Positions 1-7,689 of a stretch of DNA of 20,051 bases are shown here, piece by piece. Positions within the stretch are counted from its first letter, which is position 1; every line of letters starts with the position of its first letter. The notes under the pieces are model-generated. The model was not told the origin of the DNA. It worked only from the letters and a program-made list of their open reading frames with translations, and did not search any database. This DNA is from an uncultured Janibacter sp. Its GTDB lineage: Bacteria; Actinomycetota; Actinomycetes; Actinomycetales; Dermatophilaceae. Position numbers and translations under genes: made by a program. The stretch is taken from the NCBI GenBank assembly GCA_946222495.1, contig CAMICF010000026.1:1-20051 (forward strand), written 5' to 3'.

Positions 1-2
1 CG

Positions 3-218
3 ATCGGGATGGGTGACGCCAAGCTCGTCGTCTCCCTCGCCGCGGCCCTCGGATGGCTGTCGTGGGGCCACGTCCTCGTCGGCCTGTGGCTCGGCTTCGT
101 CATCGGCGGGCTCGTCGCGCTCGGCCTGCTCCTCACGAGACGCGCGACGAAGGGGACCCAGCTCGCCTTCGGCCCCTACCTCGTGGCGGGGGCCCTCCTC
201 GCCGTCACCCTGGGGTGA
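3..218 (+). CDS. Prepilin peptidase (A24 family), C-terminal fragment
   Basis: The window opens inside this gene, so only the last 71 residues are visible. They begin IGMGDAKL, the GxGD motif that carries the second catalytic aspartate of type IV prepilin peptidases (A24 aspartic proteases of the inner membrane, which cleave the leader of type IV or Tad pilins). Two hydrophobic segments follow, and FGPYL near the end matches the family's conserved (P)FGP(F/Y)L stretch before the last membrane helix. The first aspartate motif and any methyltransferase domain lie upstream of the window. Which pilus system it serves cannot be told from here. Confidence 0.85.
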   Translation: MGMGDAKLVVSLAAALGWLSWGHVLVGLWLGFVIGGLVALGLLLTRRATKGTQLAFGPYLVAGALLAVTLG

Positions 219-238
219 GCACCCGGGTGTCCACGAGG

Positions 239-262
239 CGAGACGATCCCGTCCGGGTCTCG
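239..262. terminator. Weak hairpin after prepilin peptidase gene
   Basis: CGAGAC and GTCTCG form a 6 bp stem around a 12 nt loop, 20 nt after the prepilin peptidase stop. No T-tract follows. It may be a weak terminator or may simply be part of the promoter region of the next gene. Confidence 0.2.
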
Positions 263-290
263 ACACGAGCGCGCCTGTGTCCGTTACTCT
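260..290 (+). promoter_or_regulatory. Candidate promoter of the SAM-IV riboswitch transcript
   Basis: TCGACA (260-265) resembles a -35 TTGACA and TACTCT (285-290) fits the actinobacterial -10 TANNNT. The spacing of 19 nt is slightly long. The predicted start site, about 297-299, falls right at the first base of the riboswitch, which supports the call. Confidence 0.45.
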
Positions 291-299
291 TTCGGCCAA

Positions 300-413
300 G
301 GTCACGAGTACCAGCGACAAGCCCCGGCTAGCTGGTCGGCAACCCTCCTCCGCGGTGGGGTGCTCCGGGTGACGACCTGGCCGGCGACGGAGTGTCGCTC
401 GGCAAGCGCGGAC
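300..413 (+). ncRNA. SAM-IV riboswitch
   Basis: The stretch from GGTCACGAG to GGCAAGCGCGG matches the actinobacterial SAM-IV aptamer closely. It holds CAGCGACAAGCCCCGGCT, then CTGGTCGGCAACCCTCC, then GCGGTGGGGTGCTCCGGG, and closes with TGACGACC pairing to GGTC. A following hairpin (GCGAC 384-388 with GTCGC 394-398) and the GGCAAGCGCGG segment (401-411) match the downstream stem and pseudoknot strand of this class. SAM-IV RNAs sense S-adenosylmethionine and usually turn off sulfur amino-acid genes. The aptamer ends about 40 nt before the start codon at 454 with no T-tract between, so control of ribosome access is more likely than transcription termination. Family recognised from memory of the consensus. 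Confidence 0.9.
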
Positions 414-453
414 TCGCGGTCGCCACCCGGGTCCTTGGCCCAGGAGAAGATTG

Positions 454-1665
454 ATGACCCTGTCGGACCTGCACACCACCACCGCCCTCCCCCAGCTCGT
501 CTCGGAGGGGCTGACCTACCGCGACCGTGACGGCTCGACCGTCGAGTACGCCCACCTCGACCACGGCGCGACGACACCCGCCTTCGTCGCCGTGGCCCAG
601 CAGGTGTCCACGGCCGCCGTCACCTACTCCTCCGTCCACCGCGGCGCGGGCTTCGCCTCGCGCGTCACCAGCTCGCGCTACGAGCAGGCCCGCGAGTCGG
701 TCGCCGACTTCGTCGGCGCCCGGACCGACGACCAGGTCGTCTTCACCCGCAACACGACCGACTCCTTCAACCTCCTCGCCCGGGTCCTGCCCGCCGGCGC
801 GAAGGTCTTCGTCTTCGCCTCCGAGCACCACGCCGCCCTCCTCCCGTGGTCGGACGCCGTGCGCCTGCCGATCCCGCACAGCCACGTCGAGGCCGTGGCC
901 ACCCTCGACGAGGCGCTCCGGGCCCACCCGGCCGAGCACCGCCTCGTCGTCGCCACCGGCGCCTCGAACGTCACCGGCGAGCACTGGCCGGTCGAGCGGC
1001 TCGCGGCGACCGCCCACGAGCACGGCGCTCGCTTCGCCCTGGACGCCGCCCAGGTCGCCCCGCACCGCCGCGTCGACATCGATGCCCTCGGTGCGGACTG
1101 GGTGGCCTTCTCCGGGCACAAGATCTACGCCCCCTTCGGCGCCGGGGTGCTCGTCGGGCGCAGCGACTGGCTCGACGCGGCCGACCCCTACCTGGCCGGC
1201 GGCGGCGCCACCGCCCGCGTCGACGCCGAGAGCACGGAGTGGAACTGCGGCCCCGCCCGTCACGAGGCCGGCAGCCCCAACGTGCTCGGCGCGGTCGCGC
1301 TGGCCACGGCCTGCGAGATCATCACCGAGCACGAGGACGCGATCCTCGCCCACGAGCAGGGCCTGCGCGCCCACCTCCTCCAGGGCCTGGCGGAGATCGA
1401 CGGCGTGCACGTGCACACGCTCTTCGGCGGCGAGGGCGCTCCCGTCGCGACGATCACCGTCGACGGGTACTCCAGCGAGGAGGTCGCCCGGGTCCTCGGC
1501 GACGACCACGGCATCGGCGTGCGGGACGGCAAGTTCTGCGCCCACCTGCTCGTCGACGACCTGCTCGCCGACCACGACCAGTCCTCCGCCGTCCGGATCA
1601 GCGCCGGCCTCGGCACGACCACCGAGCACCTCGACCGGCTGCTCTTCGCCCTGCGCTCCCTCTGA
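454..1665 (+). CDS. Cysteine desulfurase-like class V aminotransferase
   Basis: A 403-residue PLP enzyme of the class V (SufS/NifS-like) fold. The Schiff-base lysine is K223 in SGHKIYAPFGAG, and FALDAAQ just before it carries the Asp that contacts the PLP pyridine nitrogen. Near the C terminus GKFCAH places a Cys (C362) where group II cysteine desulfurases have the persulfide Cys. The ATG at 454 is preferred over the TTG at 451 because AGGAGA at 442-447 is 6 nt from the ATG. The gene stands alone between a SAM-IV riboswitch and a strong terminator, not beside suf genes. This suggests a role in cysteine/methionine or sulfur-salvage metabolism rather than general Fe-S assembly. That role is inferred from the riboswitch; the exact substrate is unknown. 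Confidence 0.85.
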   Translation: MTLSDLHTTTALPQLVSEGLTYRDRDGSTVEYAHLDHGATTPAFVAVAQQVSTAAVTYSSVHRGAGFASRVTSSRYEQARESVADFVGARTDDQVVFTRNTTDSFNLLARVLPAGAKVFVFASEHHAALLPWSDAVRLPIPHSHVEAVATLDEALRAHPAEHRLVVATGASNVTGEHWPVERLAATAHEHGARFALDAAQVAPHRRVDIDALGADWVAFSGHKIYAPFGAGVLVGRSDWLDAADPYLAGGGATARVDAESTEWNCGPARHEAGSPNVLGAVALATACEIITEHEDAILAHEQGLRAHLLQGLAEIDGVHVHTLFGGEGAPVATITVDGYSSEEVARVLGDDHGIGVRDGKFCAHLLVDDLLADHDQSSAVRISAGLGTTTEHLDRLLFALRSL

Positions 1666-1678
1666 CCCCTCCTCGGGT

Positions 1679-1715
1679 GGGCCGAAGGGAGGCCCCGGCA
1701 GGCTCCCTTCGGCCC
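1679..1715 (+). repeat. Inverted repeat carrying CGAAGGGAG arms
   Basis: GGGCCGAAGGGAG (1679-1691) is the exact reverse complement of 1703-1715, with an 11 nt loop. It lies just after the aminotransferase stop and just before the main terminator. It has no T-tract of its own and may be an auxiliary terminator or an RNA-stabilising hairpin. Both arms carry the CGAAGGG word that recurs through the window. Confidence 0.6.
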
Positions 1716-1724
1716 GCAACAAGG

Positions 1725-1773
1725 AAAAACCTCCCTTCGCCAGGGTTGTGAACCCTGGCGAAGGGAGGTTTTT
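1725..1773. terminator. Bidirectional intrinsic terminator
   Basis: A perfect inverted repeat has arms 1725-1747 and 1751-1773 and a 3 nt loop (GTG). The stem is GC-rich (CCTCCCTTCGCCAGGGTT) and is flanked by A5 on the left and T5 on the right. It can therefore end transcripts from both sides: the aminotransferase on the plus strand and rnj on the minus strand, which stops at 1812. Confidence 0.9.
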
Positions 1774-1811
1774 CGGCTGACCCGAGAGTCGTCGGGCCGG
1801 AGAGGCGTCCG

Positions 1812-3497
1812 TCAGGCCTCGACGACCACCGGGATGATCATCGGGCGGCGGCGGATCTTGCCGCCGACCCAGCCACCGACGGCACGGCGGACGACCTGCT
1901 GCAGCTGGTGGGCGTCGGTCGTGCCCTTGGCCGTGGCCTCGTCGATGGCGGCGATGATCTTCGGTCGCACCTGGGTGAAGATCTCGTCCCCCTCGGCGAA
2001 GCCGCGCGCGGTGATCTCCGGGCCGGCGACGACCTTGCCCGTCGAGGAGTCGATGACGACCATGACGGAGATGAAGCCCTCGTCACGGAGGATGCGGCGG
2101 TCCTTGAGGAGCTCCTCGGTCGCCGCGCCGACGCTCGAGCCGTCGACGTAGACGTACCCGCAGGGCACCGCGCCCACGATCCGCGCCCGCCCGTCGATGA
2201 GGTCGATGACGACACCGTCCTCGGCGAGGACGACGTGGTCGGGGTCGACGCCGGTGGCCATCGCCAGGTCACCGTTGGCCACGAGGTGGCGCCACTCGCC
2301 GTGGACCGGCATGACATTGCGCGGCTTGACGATGTTGTAGCAGTAGAGCAGCTCGCCGGCGCTCGCGTGACCGGAGACGTGCACCTTGGCGTTGCCCTTG
2401 TGCACGACGTCCGCGCCGAGGCGCATCAGGCCGTTGATGATCCGGTAGACGGCGTTCTCGTTGCCGGGGATGAGGCTCGAGGCGAGGAGCACCGTGTCGC
2501 CCTCGCCGACGTCGATCCGGTGGTCGCGGTTGGCCATGCGGGCCAGCGCGGCCATCGGCTCGCCCTGGCTCCCCGTGCACACGAGGACGACCTCGTCGTC
2601 GGGCAGCTTGTCGAGCTTCTTCACGTCGACGAGCACGCCGTCGGGCACGTGGAGGTAGCCCAGGTCGGCGGCGATCCCCATGTTGCGGACCATCGAGCGG
2701 CCGACCATGGCGACCTTGCGGCCGGAGCGCTCGGCGGCGTCGAGGACCTGCTGCACGCGGTGCACGTGGCTGGAGAAGCAGGCGACGATGACCCGGCGGC
2801 GCGCCTTGCGGAAGACGTCGTCGATGGCCCCGGAGATGTCGCGCTCGGGCGTCGTGAACCCGGGCACCTCGGCATTCGTGGAGTCGGTGAGGAAGAGGTC
2901 GACCCCTTCCTCCCCGACCTTGGCGAAGGCCCGCAGGTCGGTCAGGCGCCGGTCGAGCGGCAGCTGGTCCATCTTGAAGTCACCGGTGTGGAGCAGGGTG
3001 CCCCCCGGCGTGCGCACGAAGACGGCGAGCGCGTCCGGGATCGAGTGGTTGACGGCGATGAACTCGCAGTCGAAGACCCCGAAGCTCTCCCGGCCGCCCT
3101 CCTTGACCCCGAGCGTGTACGGCTTGATCCGGTGTTCCTTGAGCTTCGCCTCGATGAGGGCGAGCGTGAGCATCGAGCCGACGAGCGGGATGTCCGGCTT
3201 GAGCTTGAGCAGGTAGGGCACGGCACCGATGTGGTCCTCGTGCCCGTGGGTGAGGACGATCGCCTGGATGTCGTCGAGGCGATCCATGATCGAGTCGAAG
3301 TCCGGGAGGATGAGGTCGACGCCCGGCTGGTGGTCCTCGGGGAAGAGGACGCCGCAGTCGACGATGAGGAGCTGGCCGTCGTGCTCGATGACGGTCATGT
3401 TGCGGCCCACCTCGCCGAGTCCGCCGAGGGCGGTGACGCGCAGGGCGCCCTTCTTCAGCGGGGCCGGGAGGTGGAGGTCGGGGTGCGGGTGGCTCAT
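1812..3497 (-). CDS. rnj: Ribonuclease J
   Basis: A 561-residue metallo-beta-lactamase/beta-CASP nuclease that processes and degrades RNA with endo- and 5'-3' exonuclease activity. The N terminus shows the RNase J signature GGLGEVGRN (residues 25-33), and the zinc-binding motif HGHEDH sits at 84-89. Later metal and beta-CASP motifs appear as HTGDFK, LTDSTNA, SGHAS and PVHGEWRHL, so all expected catalytic elements are present. Length is normal for actinobacterial RNase J. The ATG start overlaps the dapA stop by 4 nt (ATGA), so translation is probably coupled. The dapA-rnj pairing is conserved in actinobacteria such as Mycobacterium and Streptomyces. Confidence 0.97.
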   Translation of the reverse strand: MSHPHPDLHLPAPLKKGALRVTALGGLGEVGRNMTVIEHDGQLLIVDCGVLFPEDHQPGVDLILPDFDSIMDRLDDIQAIVLTHGHEDHIGAVPYLLKLKPDIPLVGSMLTLALIEAKLKEHRIKPYTLGVKEGGRESFGVFDCEFIAVNHSIPDALAVFVRTPGGTLLHTGDFKMDQLPLDRRLTDLRAFAKVGEEGVDLFLTDSTNAEVPGFTTPERDISGAIDDVFRKARRRVIVACFSSHVHRVQQVLDAAERSGRKVAMVGRSMVRNMGIAADLGYLHVPDGVLVDVKKLDKLPDDEVVLVCTGSQGEPMAALARMANRDHRIDVGEGDTVLLASSLIPGNENAVYRIINGLMRLGADVVHKGNAKVHVSGHASAGELLYCYNIVKPRNVMPVHGEWRHLVANGDLAMATGVDPDHVVLAEDGVVIDLIDGRARIVGAVPCGYVYVDGSSVGAATEELLKDRRILRDEGFISVMVVIDSSTGKVVAGPEITARGFAEGDEIFTQVRPKIIAAIDEATAKGTTDAHQLQQVVRRAVGGWVGGKIRRRPMIIPVVVEA

Positions 3498-4390
3498 GCG
3501 GTGGCTCCGATCCCGGACGCGGCGAGGCCGGCACGGAGGATCTCGAGGTGGTCGGTGGTGCCCTCGACGTAGGGCAGGCGGACTGTGGCGTGCTCGATGA
3601 TGCCGAGCTCGACGAGCGCGGCCTTGGCCATGATCGCCCCCTGCGAGGTGGACATCAGGGCGTTGGTCACGGGGATGAGGCGGCGGTGGATCTCGCGCGC
3701 CCGCGCGAGGTCACCGGCGTCCACGGCGGCGACCATGTCGGCGTAGTGGCGTCCGGCGACGTGCCCGACGACGGAGACGACCCCGTGGGCCCCCTGCGCG
3801 AGGTGGGCGAGGTTCTGCTCGTCGGCACCGGAGTACCAGAGGAGGTCCGTGGCGGCCATGACCTGCGTCGAGGCCCAGAGGTCGCCCTTCGCGTCCTTGA
3901 CGGCGAGGATCCGCGGGTGCTCGGCGAGCGCGACGAGCGTCTCCACGGCGAAGGGCGTCGCGGTGCGCCCCGGGATGTCGTAGAGCATGATCGGCAGCAC
4001 CGAGGCGTCGGCCATGGCCAGCGTGTGCGCGAGGAGGCCGGCCTGCGTGGGCTTGTTGTAGTACGGCGAGACGACGAGCAGCGCGTCCGCGCCGGCCTCG
4101 GTGGCCTGGCTGGCCATCTCGATGGCGTGGGCCGTGTTGTTCGAGCCTACGCCCGCCGTGACCTTGAGCCGGTCACCGGCTGCCGCCTTGACCTCGCGGA
4201 CCATCGCGATGCTCTCCGCGGCGGAGAGGGTCGGCGACTCGCCGGTCGTGCCGTTGACCACGACACCGTCGTGCCCGGTCGCGACGAGGTGCTCGACGAC
4301 GGCGGCGACGCCCTTCGTGTCGAGGGCGCCGTCTGGGGTCATGGGGGTGACCATCGCGGTGATCACCCTGCCGAAGGGAGAAGTCGTCAT
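3494..4390 (-). CDS. dapA: 4-hydroxy-tetrahydrodipicolinate synthase
   Basis: A 298-residue (beta/alpha)8 class I aldolase that condenses pyruvate with aspartate semialdehyde, the first committed step towards diaminopimelate and lysine. NGTTGE (46-51) supplies the substrate-binding threonines, Y137 (LYDIPGRT) matches the catalytic tyrosine, and K165 in AVKDAKGD is the Schiff-base lysine. YYNKP at 110-114 is also conserved. It is the first gene of a dapA-rnj operon. The start at 4390 lies only 7 nt from a TACGCT -10 box on the minus strand (4398-4403), so the mRNA is probably leaderless. dapB, the next pathway enzyme, lies 13 kb to the right in the same orientation. Confidence 0.97.
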   Translation of the reverse strand: MTTSPFGRVITAMVTPMTPDGALDTKGVAAVVEHLVATGHDGVVVNGTTGESPTLSAAESIAMVREVKAAAGDRLKVTAGVGSNNTAHAIEMASQATEAGADALLVVSPYYNKPTQAGLLAHTLAMADASVLPIMLYDIPGRTATPFAVETLVALAEHPRILAVKDAKGDLWASTQVMAATDLLWYSGADEQNLAHLAQGAHGVVSVVGHVAGRHYADMVAAVDAGDLARAREIHRRLIPVTNALMSTSQGAIMAKAALVELGIIEHATVRLPYVEGTTDHLEILRAGLAASGIGATA

Positions 4391-4397
4391 GCCGGCC

Positions 4398-4403
4398 AGC
4401 GTA
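4398..4403 (-). promoter_or_regulatory. dapA -10 box, leaderless promoter
   Basis: Read on the minus strand this is TACGCT, ending 7 nt before the dapA ATG. That distance puts the transcription start at the ATG itself. No Shine-Dalgarno sequence is present between the two, as expected of a leaderless mRNA. Confidence 0.5.
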
Positions 4404-4421
4404 ACCGTCGGTGCCCCCGTC

Positions 4422-4427
4422 TATCGT
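4422..4427 (+). promoter_or_regulatory. thyA -10 box, leaderless promoter
   Basis: TATCGT matches TANNNT and ends 6 nt before the thyA ATG at 4434. No Shine-Dalgarno sequence lies between. It sits 18 bp from the opposing dapA -10 box within a 43 bp divergent gap. Confidence 0.5.
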
Positions 4428-4433
4428 GGCGCC

Positions 4434-5239
<806 letters not shown>

Positions 5240-5243
<4 letters not shown>

Positions 5244-6208
5244 GCGCCACCCCACGGCCCGTCCCCGGCGCGCTCCGTGGCCGGGTCCCGCTCGTCGCCG
5301 CCTCCTATGCCGTGATGACCCGCGAGGGCAGCCGGGGCACCGAGGTGCTCCTCCAGCTCCGCCGTGGCACCGGGTTCATGGACGGCTGGTGGGCGTGCGC
5401 CGCCGCCGGCCATGTCGAGGACGCCGCCGCGCCGAGCGAGGCCCTGGCCCGGGAGTCCGTCGAGGAGCTCGGGGTCGCGCCGACCGAGGTCGCCCCGCTG
5501 ACGACCCTCCAGCGCAGCAGCCTCGTCGGCCCCCTGGAGCAGCGGGTCGACTTCTTCTTCCACGTCACCGCCTGGTCCGGCGAGCCGTGGCTGCGCGAGG
5601 CGGACAAAGCGGCCGACCTGCGGTGGTGGCCCCTGGCCGACCTCCCGGACCGTGTCGTGCCGCACGAGCGCATCGTCCTCTCCGGGCTGCGCGAAGGGGG
5701 CCTGCCCCCCTTCGTCGAGGTGGGGCACGACCAGCGCCTCGTCCTCGTCGCCGCCCGCGGGGCCAACGGCGCCATCGGTGTCGACGGCGGGATGCCCTGG
5801 CACCTGCCGGAGGATCTCGCACACTTCAAGGCGACGACCATGGGCGGGGTGCTCGTCATGGGACGACGCACGTGGGACTCGATCGGGCGGGCCCTGCCCG
5901 GACGCACGACCATCGTCGTCACCTCCGACCACGACTGGTCGGCCCCGGGCGCGGTCGTCGTGCACTCGCTCGGCGAGGCCCTGGCCGTCGCCGGCCCCGG
6001 CGAGGTCTTCGTCGCCGGTGGCGGAGAGATCTACCGGCAGACCATCGAGCTCGCCTCGGCCCTCGAGCTGACCGAGGTCGAGGCCAGCCCGGAGGCCGAG
6101 GTCTTCTTCCCCCGCGTCGACCCGGACGTCTGGCGCGAGGTCTCGCGACGGCCGCGAGAGGGCTTCACCTTCGTCCGCTATGAACGCGATGGGTTCACTT
6201 CAAGATAA
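5240..6208 (+). CDS. Nudix-dihydrofolate reductase fusion protein
   Basis: A 322-residue protein with two domains. Residues about 15-155 are a Nudix hydrolase fold, with the Nudix helix at 57-79 (GHVEDAAAPSEALARESVEE). The metal-binding RESVEELG is intact, but the first Glu of the G-x5-E pattern is Ala63. Residues about 166-322 are a complete dihydrofolate reductase: MPWHLPEDLAHFK contains the catalytic acid D192, GRRTWDSIG and GGGEIY supply the NADPH and folate contacts. The DHFR half reduces the dihydrofolate made by ThyA, whose gene it overlaps by 4 nt. The Nudix half could clean the nucleotide pool or act on pterin triphosphates; this is speculation. No internal stop or frameshift separates the halves. 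Confidence 0.9.
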
Positions 6209-6244
6209 CTTTACCTATACGGTTTATTTTGCCGAGAATGAGGC

Positions 6245-6250
6245 TAGGGT
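6245..6250 (+). promoter_or_regulatory. satD-family gene -10 box, leaderless promoter
   Basis: TAGGGT ends 6 nt before the GTG start at 6257. The preceding 6205-6235 is unusually AT-rich for this genome (ACTTTACCTATACGG, then TTTATTTT), consistent with a promoter or operator. Confidence 0.5.
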
Positions 6251-6256
6251 GTTCAC

Positions 6257-6898
6257 GTGACCGAGCCCGCCACCCCACCACTCGCCACGCTCATCGGGGA
6301 CGTCGTCTCGTCCCGGAGCGTCCCCGACCGTCGACGGCTGCACCGCGACCTCGAGGCCGTCCTCGCGGAGGTCACCTCCCGGACCGAGCCGGTCCACGCC
6401 CTGCGCGTCACGGTCGGTGACGAGTTCCAGGGCGCCTGGCACCGGCGCGGGCAGGCGATCCACGCGGCCCTGCTCCTCCGACTGGCGCTGGTGCCCATCG
6501 AAGTGCGCCTCGGTCTCGGCCACGGTGGCGTCGCCTCCCTGTCCGAGGACGGCACGGTCCAGGACGGCCCCGGGTGGTGGCTCGCCCGCGAGGCCATCAC
6601 CCGGGCGAAGGCCGACGAGCCAGCCTCCCGCAGCGAGGGAGCCGTCGTCCGCACCCGGTGGCGCGAGGACTCACCCCTCGGCCCGGCCCTGGACACGACG
6701 CTCCGTCACCGCGACCTCGTGCTCGGTCGCCTCGACGAGCGCTCCCTGCGCATCCTGCGCGGCCTCGTCGAGGGCCGCAGCCAGCGGACCATCGCCACGG
6801 ACGAAGGGGTCTCCCCCACGGCCGTCTCCCGCCGCGTCCACCGCGACGGGCTCGACCTGCTCGTCGATCTCGACCGTGAGCTGGGTGAGCAGCAGTGA
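6257..6898 (+). CDS. SatD family protein with C-terminal HTH
   Basis: A 213-residue protein recognised as SatD-like from LIGDVVSSR near the N terminus, the spaced DRRRLHRDL, and VTVGDEFQG around residue 50, which are the family's signature blocks. Residues about 155-205 (ILRGLVEGRSQRTIATDEG and the following helix) look like a sigma-70-region-4-type helix-turn-helix. SatD-family function is not established; the name comes from a Streptococcus acid-tolerance locus. The GTG start is chosen because homology begins there and TAGGGT lies 6 nt upstream. Its stop overlaps the GTG of a membrane protein gene (GTGA), forming a two-gene operon. The HTH suggests DNA binding, perhaps autoregulation; this is inference. 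Confidence 0.8.
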   Translation: MTEPATPPLATLIGDVVSSRSVPDRRRLHRDLEAVLAEVTSRTEPVHALRVTVGDEFQGAWHRRGQAIHAALLLRLALVPIEVRLGLGHGGVASLSEDGTVQDGPGWWLAREAITRAKADEPASRSEGAVVRTRWREDSPLGPALDTTLRHRDLVLGRLDERSLRILRGLVEGRSQRTIATDEGVSPTAVSRRVHRDGLDLLVDLDRELGEQQ

Positions 6899-7680
6899 GC
6901 GTCCTCGCCGCGCTGCTCATCGCCGTCGGCGCCGCCGACCTGGGGCGCAGCCTCCTCGACCAGTCCGGCGCGGGCCGGGCCCTCTCACGCGGCGTCGCCA
7001 CCGCGCTCGGTGTCGCCGTCCTCCTCGTCGTGGCCGCGCTCGGGGGTCTGCTGACCGGGCCCGGACCCTGGCTCGTCGCCGTCGCCGCGCTCACGGTCGG
7101 GGCCTGGGTGATCTCCTCGGACATCGCTGCCTCGGCCCCCCGCGGTCACGTCCTCGCGCTGCTCACGCTCGGCCTGGGCACCGTCGCGCAGCTCGCCCTC
7201 TCCGGGTGGGCCCCGGAGGCCGGCGGTGCGCTCGGGCGGTGGCTCGACTGGGCCCACCTCCCGTGGTCACCGGACCCGGAGCGGGCGCTGCTCATCAGCG
7301 GTCTGGCCCTCGTCCAGCTGAGCACGGGCAACCTCCTCGTCCGGCTGGTGCTCATCAGCACGGACGCCATGGCTGCCGCGCCCGCTCGACCCGCACCGGC
7401 CCGGCCCGCGCCGGCAGGGACGGAGCAGCCGTCGAGCGAGCTCAAGGGCGGCCGTCTGCTCGGCCCGCTCGAGCGCCTCGCCATCCTCGGGCTCGGGCTG
7501 AGCGGCCAGGCCACCGCCGCCGGACTCGTCGTCGCCGCCAAGGCGCTCATCCGGTGGCCCGAGCTGTCCGCCCACTCGAGGACGGGCTACGCCCACATCG
7601 ACAAGGTGACCGAGTACTTCCTCGTCGGCAGCTTCGTCAGCTGGCTCGTGGCCCTGGGCGCGCTCGTCCTCGCGTGGTGA
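6895..7680 (+). CDS. Multi-pass membrane protein, satD-linked (DUF3307-like C terminus)
   Basis: A 261-residue membrane protein with about six to seven hydrophobic segments (near residues 1-15, 35-55, 60-80, 85-105, 125-150, 195-220 and 240-260). A proline/alanine-rich linker lies at about 160-182. The C-terminal part (GGRLLGPLERLAILGLGL, then VVAAKALIRWPEL and TEYFLVGSFVSW) resembles the C terminus of DUF3307 proteins, which are frequent neighbours of satD. It overlaps satD by 4 nt and so is almost certainly co-translated. Function unknown. It converges with capA, whose stop is 9 nt away, with no terminator hairpin visible between. Confidence 0.7.
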   Translation: MSVLAALLIAVGAADLGRSLLDQSGAGRALSRGVATALGVAVLLVVAALGGLLTGPGPWLVAVAALTVGAWVISSDIAASAPRGHVLALLTLGLGTVAQLALSGWAPEAGGALGRWLDWAHLPWSPDPERALLISGLALVQLSTGNLLVRLVLISTDAMAAAPARPAPARPAPAGTEQPSSELKGGRLLGPLERLAILGLGLSGQATAAGLVVAAKALIRWPELSAHSRTGYAHIDKVTEYFLVGSFVSWLVALGALVLAW

Positions 7681-7689
7681 GGTCGGCGG

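Noticed and set aside
401..453. A transcription terminator as the riboswitch expression platform
   Set aside because: No stable hairpin followed by a T-tract lies between the aptamer and the start codon; translational control fits better.
328..1722. A 464-codon minus-strand frame opposite the aminotransferase
   Set aside because: Low-complexity Gly/Val/Glu/Asp-rich translation, no family motifs, and it would run through the terminator and into the riboswitch.
4101..4433. An upstream extension of thyA (the frame is open from 4101)
   Set aside because: It overlaps dapA antisense, has no ThyA homology, and the -10 box 6 nt before 4434 supports the shorter start.
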